From NCBI GenBank assembly GCA_937941715.1, contig CALDGX010000157.1, positions 1 through 61,739 of the forward strand: a stretch of DNA of 61,739 nt. The letters are read 5' to 3'. The translations under genes and the position numbers were made by a program. This DNA is from an uncultured Chloracidobacterium sp. Lineage in GTDB: Bacteria; Acidobacteriota; Blastocatellia; Pyrinomonadales; Pyrinomonadaceae. Shown here in pieces: positions 27,201 through 33,769 of this stretch (its first letter is position 1; every line of letters begins with the position of its first letter). Below the pieces are notes generated by a model. The model had not been told where the DNA came from, ran no database searches, and saw nothing but the letters and a program-made list of their open reading frames with translations.

Positions 27201-27476
27201 CTTGTAGTCGGTCTCCGGCTTTATCTCGGGAATACGTCTAAGCAGAGAATTCGCGTCGGCCTCCGACAGTGGGTCAGTCACTGCCAACGGCTGCTTTTCG
27301 CGCTTCTCGGCGCCCTCGACGCCCTCACTGAGGCGAAACTTCAATCCGTCAGGCATATCCTTCATTCTTTGTTGCATGGCTTTGCCGATAACCTGGCCAT
27401 TTGCGACCAAACTCACGGGTGCGATATATCCCAAATAAATAGCAAGAAGTAGTATCCAAGTCGTAATCTTTTTCAT
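21210..27476 (-). CDS. Bacterial alpha-2-macroglobulin with intact thioester
   Basis: A 2088-residue exported protein of the bacterial alpha-2-macroglobulin family, thought to trap proteases in the periplasm. Start ATG 27474-27476 gives a signal peptide (ITTWILLLAIYLGYIAP). A Big_5/Ig-like domain lies about 140-245 (LSVTFSQPMV ... VVWTFTTPPP). Macroglobulin domains include a carboxypeptidase-regulatory-like piece (FVTDLKTGKPLSGVDLSIYP) and WFVFDDRKLYKPKEEVSVKG. A Pro/Ala-rich, low-complexity probable bait region precedes the A2M domain (FSPTVRTDGSGKAVVNIKLP). The thioester motif CSEQ is at C1581-Q1584 (YPYACSEQISS), followed by an alpha/alpha-toroid. Type I family members usually pair with PBP1c; none is present here. 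It lies 86 nt downstream of an ATP-grasp gene on the same strand. No strong SD is visible. Confidence 0.95.
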   Translation of the reverse strand: MKKITTWILLLAIYLGYIAPVSLVANGQVIGKAMQQRMKDMPDGLKFRLSEGVEGAEKREKQPLAVTDPLSEADANSLLRRIPEIKPETDYKTDFAKRIGTLPAPKNGNKISVKFPADDQRGTPKVDVSGQALEVVRFSPEGEIPLAPDLSVTFSQPMVAVTSQEEASKFAPVELSPQVEGRWRWLGTKTLMFDTDKRFPMATKFTARVPAGTRSANGQILAKDVVWTFTTPPPKAETMYPNGGITRRDALMYISFDQAIDPAAVLKALTVSGGGKKLPIRLATQDEIDRDGTISYYSKQAQAGRWLAFRAVNSDGLPENALPGASSINVTIGKGTPSAEGPLTTVKDQTFSFQTFSQLKFSGAYCGWRDNRNCSPFENWYIEFNNSIDAAKFSKDMVKVEPAIDGLNIYPSGNYVYIQGYKKGRTTYKVTVDGAISDVYGQSLGQAATATIKVGSASQNLYAQGGYMTVLDPTSKPTFSIYSTNHSAVKVRLYDVQPSEWQKYQEYIRRINYDDGKRPPIPGRLVSDDVVQIASKPDEMVETRVDLSKGLDGGFGNVIVDIEPTVRKDKYDRVRIFTWVQATQIGLDAFVDNTELVGFVTDLKTGKPLSGVDLSIYPLEKASGSAKVAATEPGIFQRAWKWFSGWGSSEPDGIVSTESDGSSVKTETIAEAQGDRTGENGILRLQLPESGSVKGQNYLVAKRGKDTAFLPENTDYYWQDNGSWYRKSAGDSLRWFVFDDRKLYKPKEEVSVKGYIRRITPGKFGDVEGLGDAASGLSYSVKDPRNNEIAKGTANLNSFGAFDLKFSLPDNANLGYARIDLTTNTAISGGSYSHQFQIQEFRRPEFEVISKVETEAPHFVGGSALMSVEAKYYAGGGLANADANWTVTASPTSYTPPNRGDFTFGTWVPWWRGYNYDGGYIGGSSQSFKGVTDASGKHLLKIDFDSVKPPRPYTITASSSVMDVNRQTWSSSTSLLVHPASLYVGIRTPRTFVQKGEKIEVETIVSDIDGNLVGGRDAEVKAVLKDWTFDKGSWKEVIVDEQSCTVKSADKAQKCSFVAKQGGRYIVTATVMDDRERFNESEITIWVPGGKTPPKRSIEQEEVQIIPSKKDFAPGDVAELLVISPFTPAEGVLTLRRDGIVKTERFSMKDSSTTLKIPLDEKYLPNITAQIDLVGAAARTNDKGEVDAKLAKRPAFASGTINLAISTASRQLSVSAEPVDKTLAPGGETKVNVAVTDYRGEPVANSEVAVVVVDESVLALTRYTIGDPMGVFYTTRGDGVNDYHLRKDVLLGNPEDVKAQPPPPPMPVSSGVLSENRAVGGVARPAPAAKMKSGREEVVADAMVSAERDDGNAQQAETPINLRQNFNALALFSPTVRTDGSGKAVVNIKLPDNLTRYRITAVSVDNGKRFGKSESNITAKQPLMVRPSAPRFMNFGDKIEMPVVVQNQTDKDMAVDVAVRATNAELTGGNGKRVLVKANDRVEVRFPVSAMKAGTARFQIAVTSGKFNDAAEISLPVWTPATTEAFATYGTTDQNGAIIQPVQTPGDVYPQFGGLEVTTSSTQLQELTDAFLYLTNYPYACSEQISSRMISIAAMRDVLSAFKAKDMPTAKQLESYYARDIEILQSRQRNDGSFGLWKRDKERYEYPFLTVHVAHALALAKAKGYKVPEEMITKVKPYLKDVEKHYDDWYKSSPEVRWTISAYALYIREMLGDRDVAKTKKLLSEATIEKMPFEALGWVLSVLAKDPDSIVEVQAIIRHLMNRTTETASTANFVTNYGDGAWLIMYSNRRADGVLLEAMIKADPKNDLIPKLVRGLLDHRTKGAWSNTQENVFILLALDKYFNAFEKVTPDFVTRIWLGNTYAGEESFKGRSVDSNQLNIPMSYLTDQGGMSNLIVDKQGAGRLYYRIGMKYAPKNLKLDPADYGFTILRKYEAVDDKDDVKQNADGSWTIKAGARVRVRLTMVAQARRYHVALVDNLPAGLEILIPGLAVTESIPGDPGGNTSVMEFGSRSFGRGYWWYRQYWFEHQNFRDERAEAFTSLLWEGVYNYNYVARATTPGQFVVPPAKAEEMYHPETFGRTGTDFVRVE

Positions 27477-27562
27477 TATTGTCACGTCCAACCTGAAGAT
27501 TTGTATCCGTCTAATGCGGCTCCGTTTGTGGAACGAGCGGACCATGGAAAACTTGCGCGCGT

Positions 27563-28918
27563 TTAGTGATCTTTTAACACCGCCAAAGCAGTCTCGCCGC
27601 CGCCGGATGTGATATTGACCAGCGAACCGGCCGCAAGCCGGACCATTCCGCCTTCGACCTCGCCCATAAATAGAAACGGGTCAAAATCAACCGTAAGACT
27701 CTCGATGCATGCTATCCCGTCAGCAAACACCGGAATATCGACCCGCTCCACGTTCGCCCGCTCCTGAACAATGTAGGGCGACGAAACGGCGTGTTCGATG
27801 GCGTCGTCCCATTCGCTTTCTGTACTCTCCCAACCGAACGCGATCCCCTTACCGCCGTAATCATCGTTCGGCTTAAGCACGAACCGGTGCCTCTCAGATC
27901 GAATGAGTTCGATCAGATCGATATCGTCGTCGCCCTGATACGAGGTTAGTCCGTATCCGACACGCCGGGTCCAAGGGATGTGCTTTGCGATCATTTCTAA
28001 CTGGACCGGTGAAAACAGCCTATGGTACCGATCGTCACTCAGGATCGCGAGGCTCGCCTTTTTGTGCGGCAACTTGCACCTGAAGGAATTTGCCATGCAA
28101 ACATTGCCGTCAGCCATTGCTCGGGACAACGGATGGCTTTCGTCATACCGCTCAAGAAACTCGTGAATAATGACCCGTTTGTAAAAGATATCGATCTCAA
28201 AATTACCCAGCCTAAGATGACGGCCGTCGTATTCGAGGCTTTCGGGGTCACCGATGACAGTGGAATAGCCCTGAGACTCAAAATAATCGCGGAGGATCAC
28301 AAATTCTGAGCGTGTATCAACACCGGCCCAGTCAACAATGGCGATATTTGGTCTCAATTTGGTACCGCCGTATTCACGATATGCCCTTTCGAGGGTCGCC
28401 AATAGTCTAGCTTCCGGTTTGGGGAAGAAATGTTCATTGTCAGCCAAAAACCGGCGAACACGGGGAATGTGGCTAAAAAGCCTCTCCAGAGAAGATTGGT
28501 CGCCGATCCCGGCAGGGTTTTCAGCATTGTATTCGAGGAACTTAAACCCGCCATCGAACAGAAATGTATCCAGCCGACTCGTCACCGCGACACTCGAGTA
28601 TCTCGGCTCATATCGAGCAAACTGCTCCTCTTTCGCAGATACACCTAATATTTCGAGCAATTCAGAGCTCTCGAGCGCCGAACGGGTCATTGCGTCAAAT
28701 GCGCCACTAAGTATCGTGGCGGCCCGGCAGATCTCGCGGTACCGAGAACCGCTGAGGAAATAAGGCCTGAGAAAGGGACAGATAGGCCGGTCCCCGTGCA
28801 TAATTCCGAGGCTCTTCTGCAGTTCGGTCAGTTCCTCAAAAAGCTCATTGTCGCGGCCATGGATTTCTATCAGATCGAGATCAAGGCCGGAAATTAAAGT
28901 GGTCAATTCAGTGGTCAT
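27563..28918 (-). CDS. Circularly permuted ATP-grasp ligase-like protein
   Basis: A 451-residue soluble protein resembling glutathionylspermidine-synthase-like, circularly permuted ATP-grasp enzymes. Visible features: KFLEYNAENPAGIGDQSS (about 125-142), a typical substrate-side motif; FYKRVIIHEFLERY; and the ATP-binding lysine and Gly-rich loop FVLKPNDDYGGKGIAFGWE (about 345-363), followed by YIVQERANVERVDIPVF. These enzymes form amide bonds using ATP. The substrate is unknown. The start at 28918 is the first ATG with family-like sequence; no clear SD. It is divergent from pspA across 208 nt and upstream of the macroglobulin gene. ATP-grasp genes next to pspA homologues are known elsewhere (e.g. 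the E. coli yjf operon), supporting an envelope role. Confidence 0.8.
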   Translation of the reverse strand: MTTELTTLISGLDLDLIEIHGRDNELFEELTELQKSLGIMHGDRPICPFLRPYFLSGSRYREICRAATILSGAFDAMTRSALESSELLEILGVSAKEEQFARYEPRYSSVAVTSRLDTFLFDGGFKFLEYNAENPAGIGDQSSLERLFSHIPRVRRFLADNEHFFPKPEARLLATLERAYREYGGTKLRPNIAIVDWAGVDTRSEFVILRDYFESQGYSTVIGDPESLEYDGRHLRLGNFEIDIFYKRVIIHEFLERYDESHPLSRAMADGNVCMANSFRCKLPHKKASLAILSDDRYHRLFSPVQLEMIAKHIPWTRRVGYGLTSYQGDDDIDLIELIRSERHRFVLKPNDDYGGKGIAFGWESTESEWDDAIEHAVSSPYIVQERANVERVDIPVFADGIACIESLTVDFDPFLFMGEVEGGMVRLAAGSLVNITSGGGETALAVLKDH

Positions 28919-29004
28919 TTTGATCGTAAAGGCTCGTCGGAGTCAGCTCCTTTATGCCTCGATTGAAAACCCTATTATGCTGTAAGTCAAAGTGATAATA
29001 TGCT

Positions 29005-29033
29005 ATTCACTTAATATTTTTTCCTGCTATACT
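29005..29033 (+). promoter_or_regulatory. Possible promoter of the pspA operon
   Basis: TATACT (29028-29033) is a good -10; 17 nt upstream the -35 is weak (ATTCAC). It lies about 95 nt before the pspA start in the divergent spacer 28919-29126. No convincing sigma-54 -24/-12 element was found. Confidence 0.35.
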
Positions 29034-29126
29034 GAGTTCGGAATTTGCAACTTTGGCAAACAGCCTGTCGTAAGGGATTTGGCGGAAAGATCTATTGACA
29101 TCAATTTGTAGGAGCGGAATTAGAAA

Positions 29127-29915
29127 ATGGGATTGTGGGCAAGAATAAGTAGAGTCTTTAGAGCGAGCACGGGAGCCGCACTCGACAAGATCGAGAACCC
29201 CGAACTAGTGCTCCAGCAGACGATCCGTGACATGCGTGATCGCGTGCCTGAGCTTAACAACTCAGTTGCTCAGGTAATGGCGACCGAGAGGCTTTTGCTC
29301 AAGCAGAAGGAGACTCTTTCAACGCAGGTCGTTGAACTCGATTCCAAGATCAAAGCGTCGGTCAAAATGGGACGTGACGACATTGCTACGGCGTACATCG
29401 GCCAGCTCCAACAGGCCCAAATGGACCTCGAACGCACGTCCGTTCAAGCCGAGCACGCTGGAGTTGCCTCTAAACAGGCACTGAAAGCCCGCGACAATTA
29501 CGTCCTGAACATGAAGAAGCGCACCGCCGAGGCGATGCAGCTCATCAGTGCCGCGAAACAGGCCAAACTGCAGGAACAGCTTGCTCAGACCATGGATACG
29601 TTCAATATCGGCGACGATTCGTCGACATTCAACGAAATGCGTGAGAAGATCGATCGCCGTGTCGCTGCCGCCGAAGCAAAGCTTCAGTTGGGTTCATCCA
29701 GCGTCGATGCTCAGATGCAGGACATCGAACGCGAAGCGATGGACATCCAGTTGCATGACAAATTGCTCGAATACAAACAGTCGATGGGCATGCTCGGGGC
29801 AGGCTCGCCTCCCGAAAGTAAGCAGATCTCGTCAGGTGCCGGGTCGGCAGCCGATCAGGACGTCTTAGATCAGGTGATAGTTAACGAAGTTTCGGAGACC
29901 GACCGCACGAATTAG
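29127..29915 (+). CDS. pspA: PspA/IM30 (VIPP1) family envelope-stress protein
   Basis: A 262-residue, almost wholly helical coiled-coil protein. It begins MGLWARISRVFRASTGAALD, the amphipathic membrane-binding helix typical of PspA/Vipp1, followed by KIENPELVLQQTIRDMRDRV. The conserved hairpin helices continue to about residue 220, then a polar Ser/Gly tail. PspA/IM30 proteins are ESCRT-III-like and assemble on damaged inner membrane to protect the proton gradient. AGGAG lies 12 nt upstream of the ATG. It heads a plus-strand cluster with an unknown membrane coiled-coil protein (58 nt later) and an ATP-grasp protein. No PspF, PspB or PspC is nearby, so regulation is not of the E. coli type. 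Confidence 0.93.
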   Translation: MGLWARISRVFRASTGAALDKIENPELVLQQTIRDMRDRVPELNNSVAQVMATERLLLKQKETLSTQVVELDSKIKASVKMGRDDIATAYIGQLQQAQMDLERTSVQAEHAGVASKQALKARDNYVLNMKKRTAEAMQLISAAKQAKLQEQLAQTMDTFNIGDDSSTFNEMREKIDRRVAAAEAKLQLGSSSVDAQMQDIEREAMDIQLHDKLLEYKQSMGMLGAGSPPESKQISSGAGSAADQDVLDQVIVNEVSETDRTN

Positions 29916-29973
29916 GAACCGGCTTTTTAGGTATCGATCGATTCCGCAGATCCGATCCGACAGTGACTTTGAT

Positions 29974-30822
29974 ATGGCTGATATAGCTAAATACGGGCAG
30001 GAGATTGGCCGTTTCAATTCAAGCTACGCTAAAGAGGCGGTCAAAGAACCCGGTAATTTTTGGGCACTTGCGGGTTTCCTTGCTGCCGCGGCCTTTACCG
30101 GAAGCGTGATCCCACTGCTCATTGCGCTCATTTTCGAGGCCGCATATCTGTTGATCGTTCCTAACCTCCCCAAGTACCGCCAACTCGTTCAGCGGCGTGA
30201 GAACGAACGCCGGCAGCGACTTCATATCGCCGGTCGCGAAAATACTATCAAAGCATTCACGCCGCGCGAGCGTGAAGCGGTCGAATACCTTCGTTGGCTC
30301 AAGGACAAGATCCAGGAAAATTATCGAAAGTTTACCGGCGCATCCGAACTACCGTCCAACCTCCGAGCATTGGATCAGCGTTGGGAAGATTTCGTGGATC
30401 TTCTGGATGTTTACCGCCGCCGAAAACAGCATCTTAAGTCCATTAATCGTCAGGCAGTCCATAATCAGCTCTCGCAGGCCTTCCGTGCAATGGAAAGTGC
30501 GACCGACGAAAAGACCAAGCGAGTTCAGCAGACGAACGTGGAGATCTTGAAGCGGCGCATCGCGTCCTTTGACGAGATCGAAAAAAGCGTCAAACTCGTC
30601 GAGGGCCAGCTGCAATCTATCGAGAACTTCTTCAGTTACCTGAATGACGAGATCGTGACGATATCAACGCCCGAGAAATTCTCATTACTCGATTTCGAAC
30701 AGCTTTCTGATTCGATCGCAATGACCAAACAAATGCTCGATGCGACGGCCGATTCGGTTGGTGCTCTCGACACCTATAACCGCGAGATGGGCAACTACGA
30801 GCTTTTGCCGGGCACAAAATAA
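29974..30822 (+). CDS. Membrane-anchored coiled-coil protein, possible PspA partner
   Basis: A 282-residue protein that I do not recognise. Residues about 30-62 are hydrophobic (WALAGFLAAAAFTGSVIPLL and onwards), enough for one long or two short membrane helices. The rest is charged and helical, with likely coiled coils at 70-160 (LVQRRENERRQRLHIAGREN) and 165-235 (TNVEILKRRIASFDEIEKSV). It therefore looks like an inner-membrane anchor with a cytoplasmic helical domain similar in size to PspA. It lies between pspA and an ATP-grasp gene on the same strand. A membrane-docking partner for PspA is a reasonable inference. No SD is obvious at ATG 29974. Confidence 0.72.
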   Translation: MADIAKYGQEIGRFNSSYAKEAVKEPGNFWALAGFLAAAAFTGSVIPLLIALIFEAAYLLIVPNLPKYRQLVQRRENERRQRLHIAGRENTIKAFTPREREAVEYLRWLKDKIQENYRKFTGASELPSNLRALDQRWEDFVDLLDVYRRRKQHLKSINRQAVHNQLSQAFRAMESATDEKTKRVQQTNVEILKRRIASFDEIEKSVKLVEGQLQSIENFFSYLNDEIVTISTPEKFSLLDFEQLSDSIAMTKQMLDATADSVGALDTYNREMGNYELLPGTK

Positions 30823-31039
30823 TCTCCTTTTTTAGTATCCCTCTGCTTTTGGCATTCTGGTTGTGAATCCCCCGTTTGGTGCAGACCATATTGCCGTCTA
30901 TTTTTTTGCCGATCGTCGACAAAGCTATGACGGCGGACAACTTGTATCGACCTCGGTTCTCGAATAAAATAGTGCTTTTGCTCGATAACAAATATCCGCT
31001 TCCAGGCGGCAATATAGGCTATTTATTTACAATAATATT

Positions 31040-31999
31040 ATGAAAAAAGTCGGAATACTTGCGGGACGCGAAGTGACGTTTCCCGAATCAATCATCAAAA
31101 GCATAAACGAAAAAGGCGGCGGCACGGTCACTGCCGAAATGATCACGGTCGGCGGGATCAGGCTCGACGAACCCAAGAAATATGACGTTATCATCGACCG
31201 CATTTCACATGAGGTCCCGTACTATCGGGCAATGCTGAAACGATTCGCATTGGAAGGAACGTATATCATCAACAATCCGTTCTGGTGGTCTGCAGATGAC
31301 AAGTTCTTCAATTTCTGTCTCGCCGCAAAGCTCGGAGTCGCGATACCAAAAACGGTTCTACTTCCGCAGCACAGCTATATCAAGGATATAACTAGCGAAA
31401 GTCTGCGCAATCTAGAATTTCCGATCGATTGGCAGGGCGTGGTCGACTATGTCGGATTCCCGGCTTTCCTTAAGCCGTTTGACGGCGGCGGTTGGAAAAA
31501 TGTGTCGAAGATCTACAATATGGAAGAACTCTTCCGGGAGTACAATGACTCCGGCACGCTGTGTATGACGCTGCAGGAAGGTGTCGAATACGATCATTTT
31601 GTTCGTTGTTACTGTGTTGGAAAGGAAAAGGTCCTGGTGATGCCGTACGATCCGTCGAAACCGTATCTGTCCGGTATGCAGTACGTGGACGTTGATGATT
31701 ACTTGACCCCGGAATTGCACGAAAGAGTCGAGCAGGACGTAAGAACGATCTGCAACGCCCTCGGCTACGACCTGAATACGGTCGAATTTGCGATCAAGGA
31801 CGGTGTCCCGTACGCCATCGACTTTATGAATCCGGCCCCGGACGCGGAACTTGCCTCGGTCGGTGAGAAAAACCACCGCTGGATCGTCGATAATATGACG
31901 GAGTTCATTCTGGACAAATTGGAAACCGGTTGGGAGATGCCCGAGTATCGATGGTCGTCGATGCTGAATTTGCCGGGAAAGTCGGCAACAAAAGCGTAG
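31040..31999 (+). CDS. ATP-grasp family protein (RimK/glutathione-synthetase-like)
   Basis: A 319-residue enzyme of the ATP-grasp fold. The N-terminal preATP-grasp part runs MKKVGILAGREVTFPESIIK. The central lysine region GFPAFLKPFDGGGWKNVSKI (about 143-162) provides the ATP-binding lysine and flexible loop. The catalytic metal-binding end is NTVEFAIKDGVPYAIDFMNP (about 249-268) with Glu, Asp and Asn ligands in the usual order. The segment LTLQEGV-like (CMTLQEGVEYDHFVRCYCVG) is the adenine-binding linker. Substrate unknown; family members join a carboxylate to an amine or thiol. It is third in the pspA cluster, 217 nt after the previous gene, and followed by a strong terminator. Confidence 0.85.
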   Translation: MKKVGILAGREVTFPESIIKSINEKGGGTVTAEMITVGGIRLDEPKKYDVIIDRISHEVPYYRAMLKRFALEGTYIINNPFWWSADDKFFNFCLAAKLGVAIPKTVLLPQHSYIKDITSESLRNLEFPIDWQGVVDYVGFPAFLKPFDGGGWKNVSKIYNMEELFREYNDSGTLCMTLQEGVEYDHFVRCYCVGKEKVLVMPYDPSKPYLSGMQYVDVDDYLTPELHERVEQDVRTICNALGYDLNTVEFAIKDGVPYAIDFMNPAPDAELASVGEKNHRWIVDNMTEFILDKLETGWEMPEYRWSSMLNLPGKSATKA

Positions 32000-32016
32000 T
32001 CCTTCAAATAGATCCA

Positions 32017-32052
32017 AAAAAAGGCTTTGTTCGCGAGAACAAAGCCTTTTTT
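32017..32052. terminator. Bidirectional terminator between convergent genes
   Basis: A perfect 16-bp stem (32017-32032 with 32037-32052) with loop GCGA; the outer pairs are A-T so each strand ends in a T run. It lies between the plus-strand ATP-grasp gene (stop 31999) and the minus-strand cytochrome gene (stop 32072), and can serve both. Confidence 0.93.
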
Positions 32053-32071
32053 AGCAGAATCGATCGAATGG

Positions 32072-32671
32072 TCACCGTTTCCCGTTTGCAGGCTTATGAC
32101 ACGATGAACAGTTGGTCGACCTTGGAGCCTTGGTTCCCTCTGAACGGAAACCGATCTGGAAATGGCATGTGTCACATGCCTGATGAAACGCGAGTTGATT
32201 TGTCAGTTTAGTGCTCGTCCCCGTGCCAAGGTCTTCGAACACCGGCATCTTATCGAGGAGTTTCGGCTTGTTTCCGGCACGCGCGTGGCAATCGCGGCAG
32301 GCGGCAACGCCGGCCTTGATCGGGTCTTCGGCGAACAACTCGGCCGTCAGCGTCGTCGTACGACCTGCCGGCCAGACCGCCTTGTGCGGCGGAGAGTTGA
32401 CAAGGTCAGCCGAAGACTGCGCCGTGTGGTGACATTCAATACATGCTATCGGCCCACCGGCATTGTACTCGCCGCCATTATGCTTGACATGGTTAAATGT
32501 GACCGGCCCGAGTTTAGCGTTCTTAGCCAAAATAATGACCTCAGGCATCACCTTTCGCTTTTCAGGCGTGGGAGCGGCAAGACGCTGAGCGCTTGGAACG
32601 TCGGTGCTGACAAAAAGATATCCGGCGGCCAGAAACAGAACAACCGGAAGGATGACGAAATGCTTATGCAT
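32072..32671 (-). CDS. Tetraheme class III-type c cytochrome
   Basis: A 199-residue exported protein with four CxxCH heme-attachment motifs: CIECH, CRDCH, CDTCH and CSSCH. The N-terminus HFVILPVVLFLAAGYLFVS is a signal peptide or membrane anchor. The stretch VTFNHVKHNGGEY before the first heme site resembles the axial-ligand region of cytochrome c3/c7. It would act as a periplasmic electron carrier. No oxidoreductase or cytochrome maturation gene is in the window, so its partner is unknown. It is transcribed alone, with a beta-helix protein upstream (54 nt) on the same strand. Confidence 0.88.
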   Translation of the reverse strand: MHKHFVILPVVLFLAAGYLFVSTDVPSAQRLAAPTPEKRKVMPEVIILAKNAKLGPVTFNHVKHNGGEYNAGGPIACIECHHTAQSSADLVNSPPHKAVWPAGRTTTLTAELFAEDPIKAGVAACRDCHARAGNKPKLLDKMPVFEDLGTGTSTKLTNQLAFHQACDTCHFQIGFRSEGTKAPRSTNCSSCHKPANGKR

Positions 32672-32725
32672 ACCGCGATTTTAGCTTATTGTCCTTGTAA
32701 AAGCACCACGGCCCGACCATGCCGT

Positions 32726-33631
32726 TTACTGGGTGGCCTCAGTTGAGGTAAACGTGCCATTGGTGCTGTTTCCGCGAATCACGTTGCTCCCGAGTGAAAT
32801 AAGTGATGACCCGGTCAGCCCAGTCGTATTTCCGATGACCGAATTATTGAACATCCTGATCACCCCGCCCGACGCGGCCTGGACACCGACCCCATTGCCG
32901 GAAATCTGACAATTGGTCATTCCCAGTTCGCCAAAATTAACGAGAACGCCGGTATTGTTTCCCGTGATGATCGAATTTTGAAATGTCGTCTTGACCGACT
33001 GGCTCAAGTTGAAACCGATGTTGTTGACGGCAAACAGCGAATCATTGACCGAGAGAGTAGCCGACGCTCCACCAATTATAAAAGTATTGAACCCATTCCC
33101 GAGATTATTACTGATCGTCGCCCCGCTAATGACAAATTTCGTGAGGCCCGTCGATGTCTCGACCGAGATCCCATGCTGGGAAAATCCATCAATGATCACG
33201 TCCTCAATGAAAACACTGTTGGCGGCAAGAACGCGAACGCCGTTGATTCCGGTGCCGGCACCATTTATCGAAACGCCCCGCAATCGAAAGGTTTTGAGCG
33301 TATCGACTGGATTAGTAATATTAACGATCACACCGTTGACGCCGGTCGCGAGGATCGAAGACGAAACTTCGGTGCAGTCTATCGTAATTGACTTGGTAAC
33401 GGTAACGGCACCAAATCCGCCCGGATCGATGCAATTGATCTCACCATTCGTCGCAGTCTTGGATATTGCCCCCGCAAACGTTTTGCATGGCGCGGTTCGG
33501 CTGCACGGGTTGACATCGTCACCGACTCCGGACACCCAGGTTCTGGTAGCCTGAGCGTTAACACCGATTCCAAATACCATAAAACACAATGCGAGAGTGA
33601 AGATGGTTACAGTTCGTCTTCCAATGGTCAT
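32726..33631 (-). CDS. Secreted right-handed parallel beta-helix protein
   Basis: A 301-residue protein. ATG 33629-33631 has GGAGG 8 nt upstream. The signal peptide (TIFTLALCFMVFGIGVNAQ) ends at VNAQ. The mature protein begins TRTWVSGVGDDVNPCSRTAP, a common opening of pectate-lyase-like beta-helix proteins, followed by SITIDCTEVSSS. Repeats with regularly spaced Asn and Gly follow (e.g. VFIEDVIIDGFSQHGISVET; MTNCQISGNGVGVQAASGG), typical of beta-helix coils. No catalytic residues were recognised, so binding rather than cleavage of a polysaccharide is possible. Proteins of this layout are common in Acidobacteriota and Bacteroidota. Confidence 0.82.
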   Translation of the reverse strand: MTIGRRTVTIFTLALCFMVFGIGVNAQATRTWVSGVGDDVNPCSRTAPCKTFAGAISKTATNGEINCIDPGGFGAVTVTKSITIDCTEVSSSILATGVNGVIVNITNPVDTLKTFRLRGVSINGAGTGINGVRVLAANSVFIEDVIIDGFSQHGISVETSTGLTKFVISGATISNNLGNGFNTFIIGGASATLSVNDSLFAVNNIGFNLSQSVKTTFQNSIITGNNTGVLVNFGELGMTNCQISGNGVGVQAASGGVIRMFNNSVIGNTTGLTGSSLISLGSNVIRGNSTNGTFTSTEATQ

Positions 33632-33769
33632 TCCCAATTCCTCCAGGTTCAGATCGATCGTAAAAACTGTTGAAGATTCTCAGATAGGGTCAGCGACGAG
33701 TCTATCACGAAATCCGGGCATTAGAGCAGAATTGTTCGGGAGATCGAGCCGGTAAGGATTTTTATGATG

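Noticed and set aside
29050..29085. Possible sigma-54 promoter upstream of pspA (TTGGCAAACAGCCTG)
   Set aside because: The -24 GG is followed by a poor -12 region with no TTGC at the required spacing; a sigma-70 -10 at 29028-29033 fits better.
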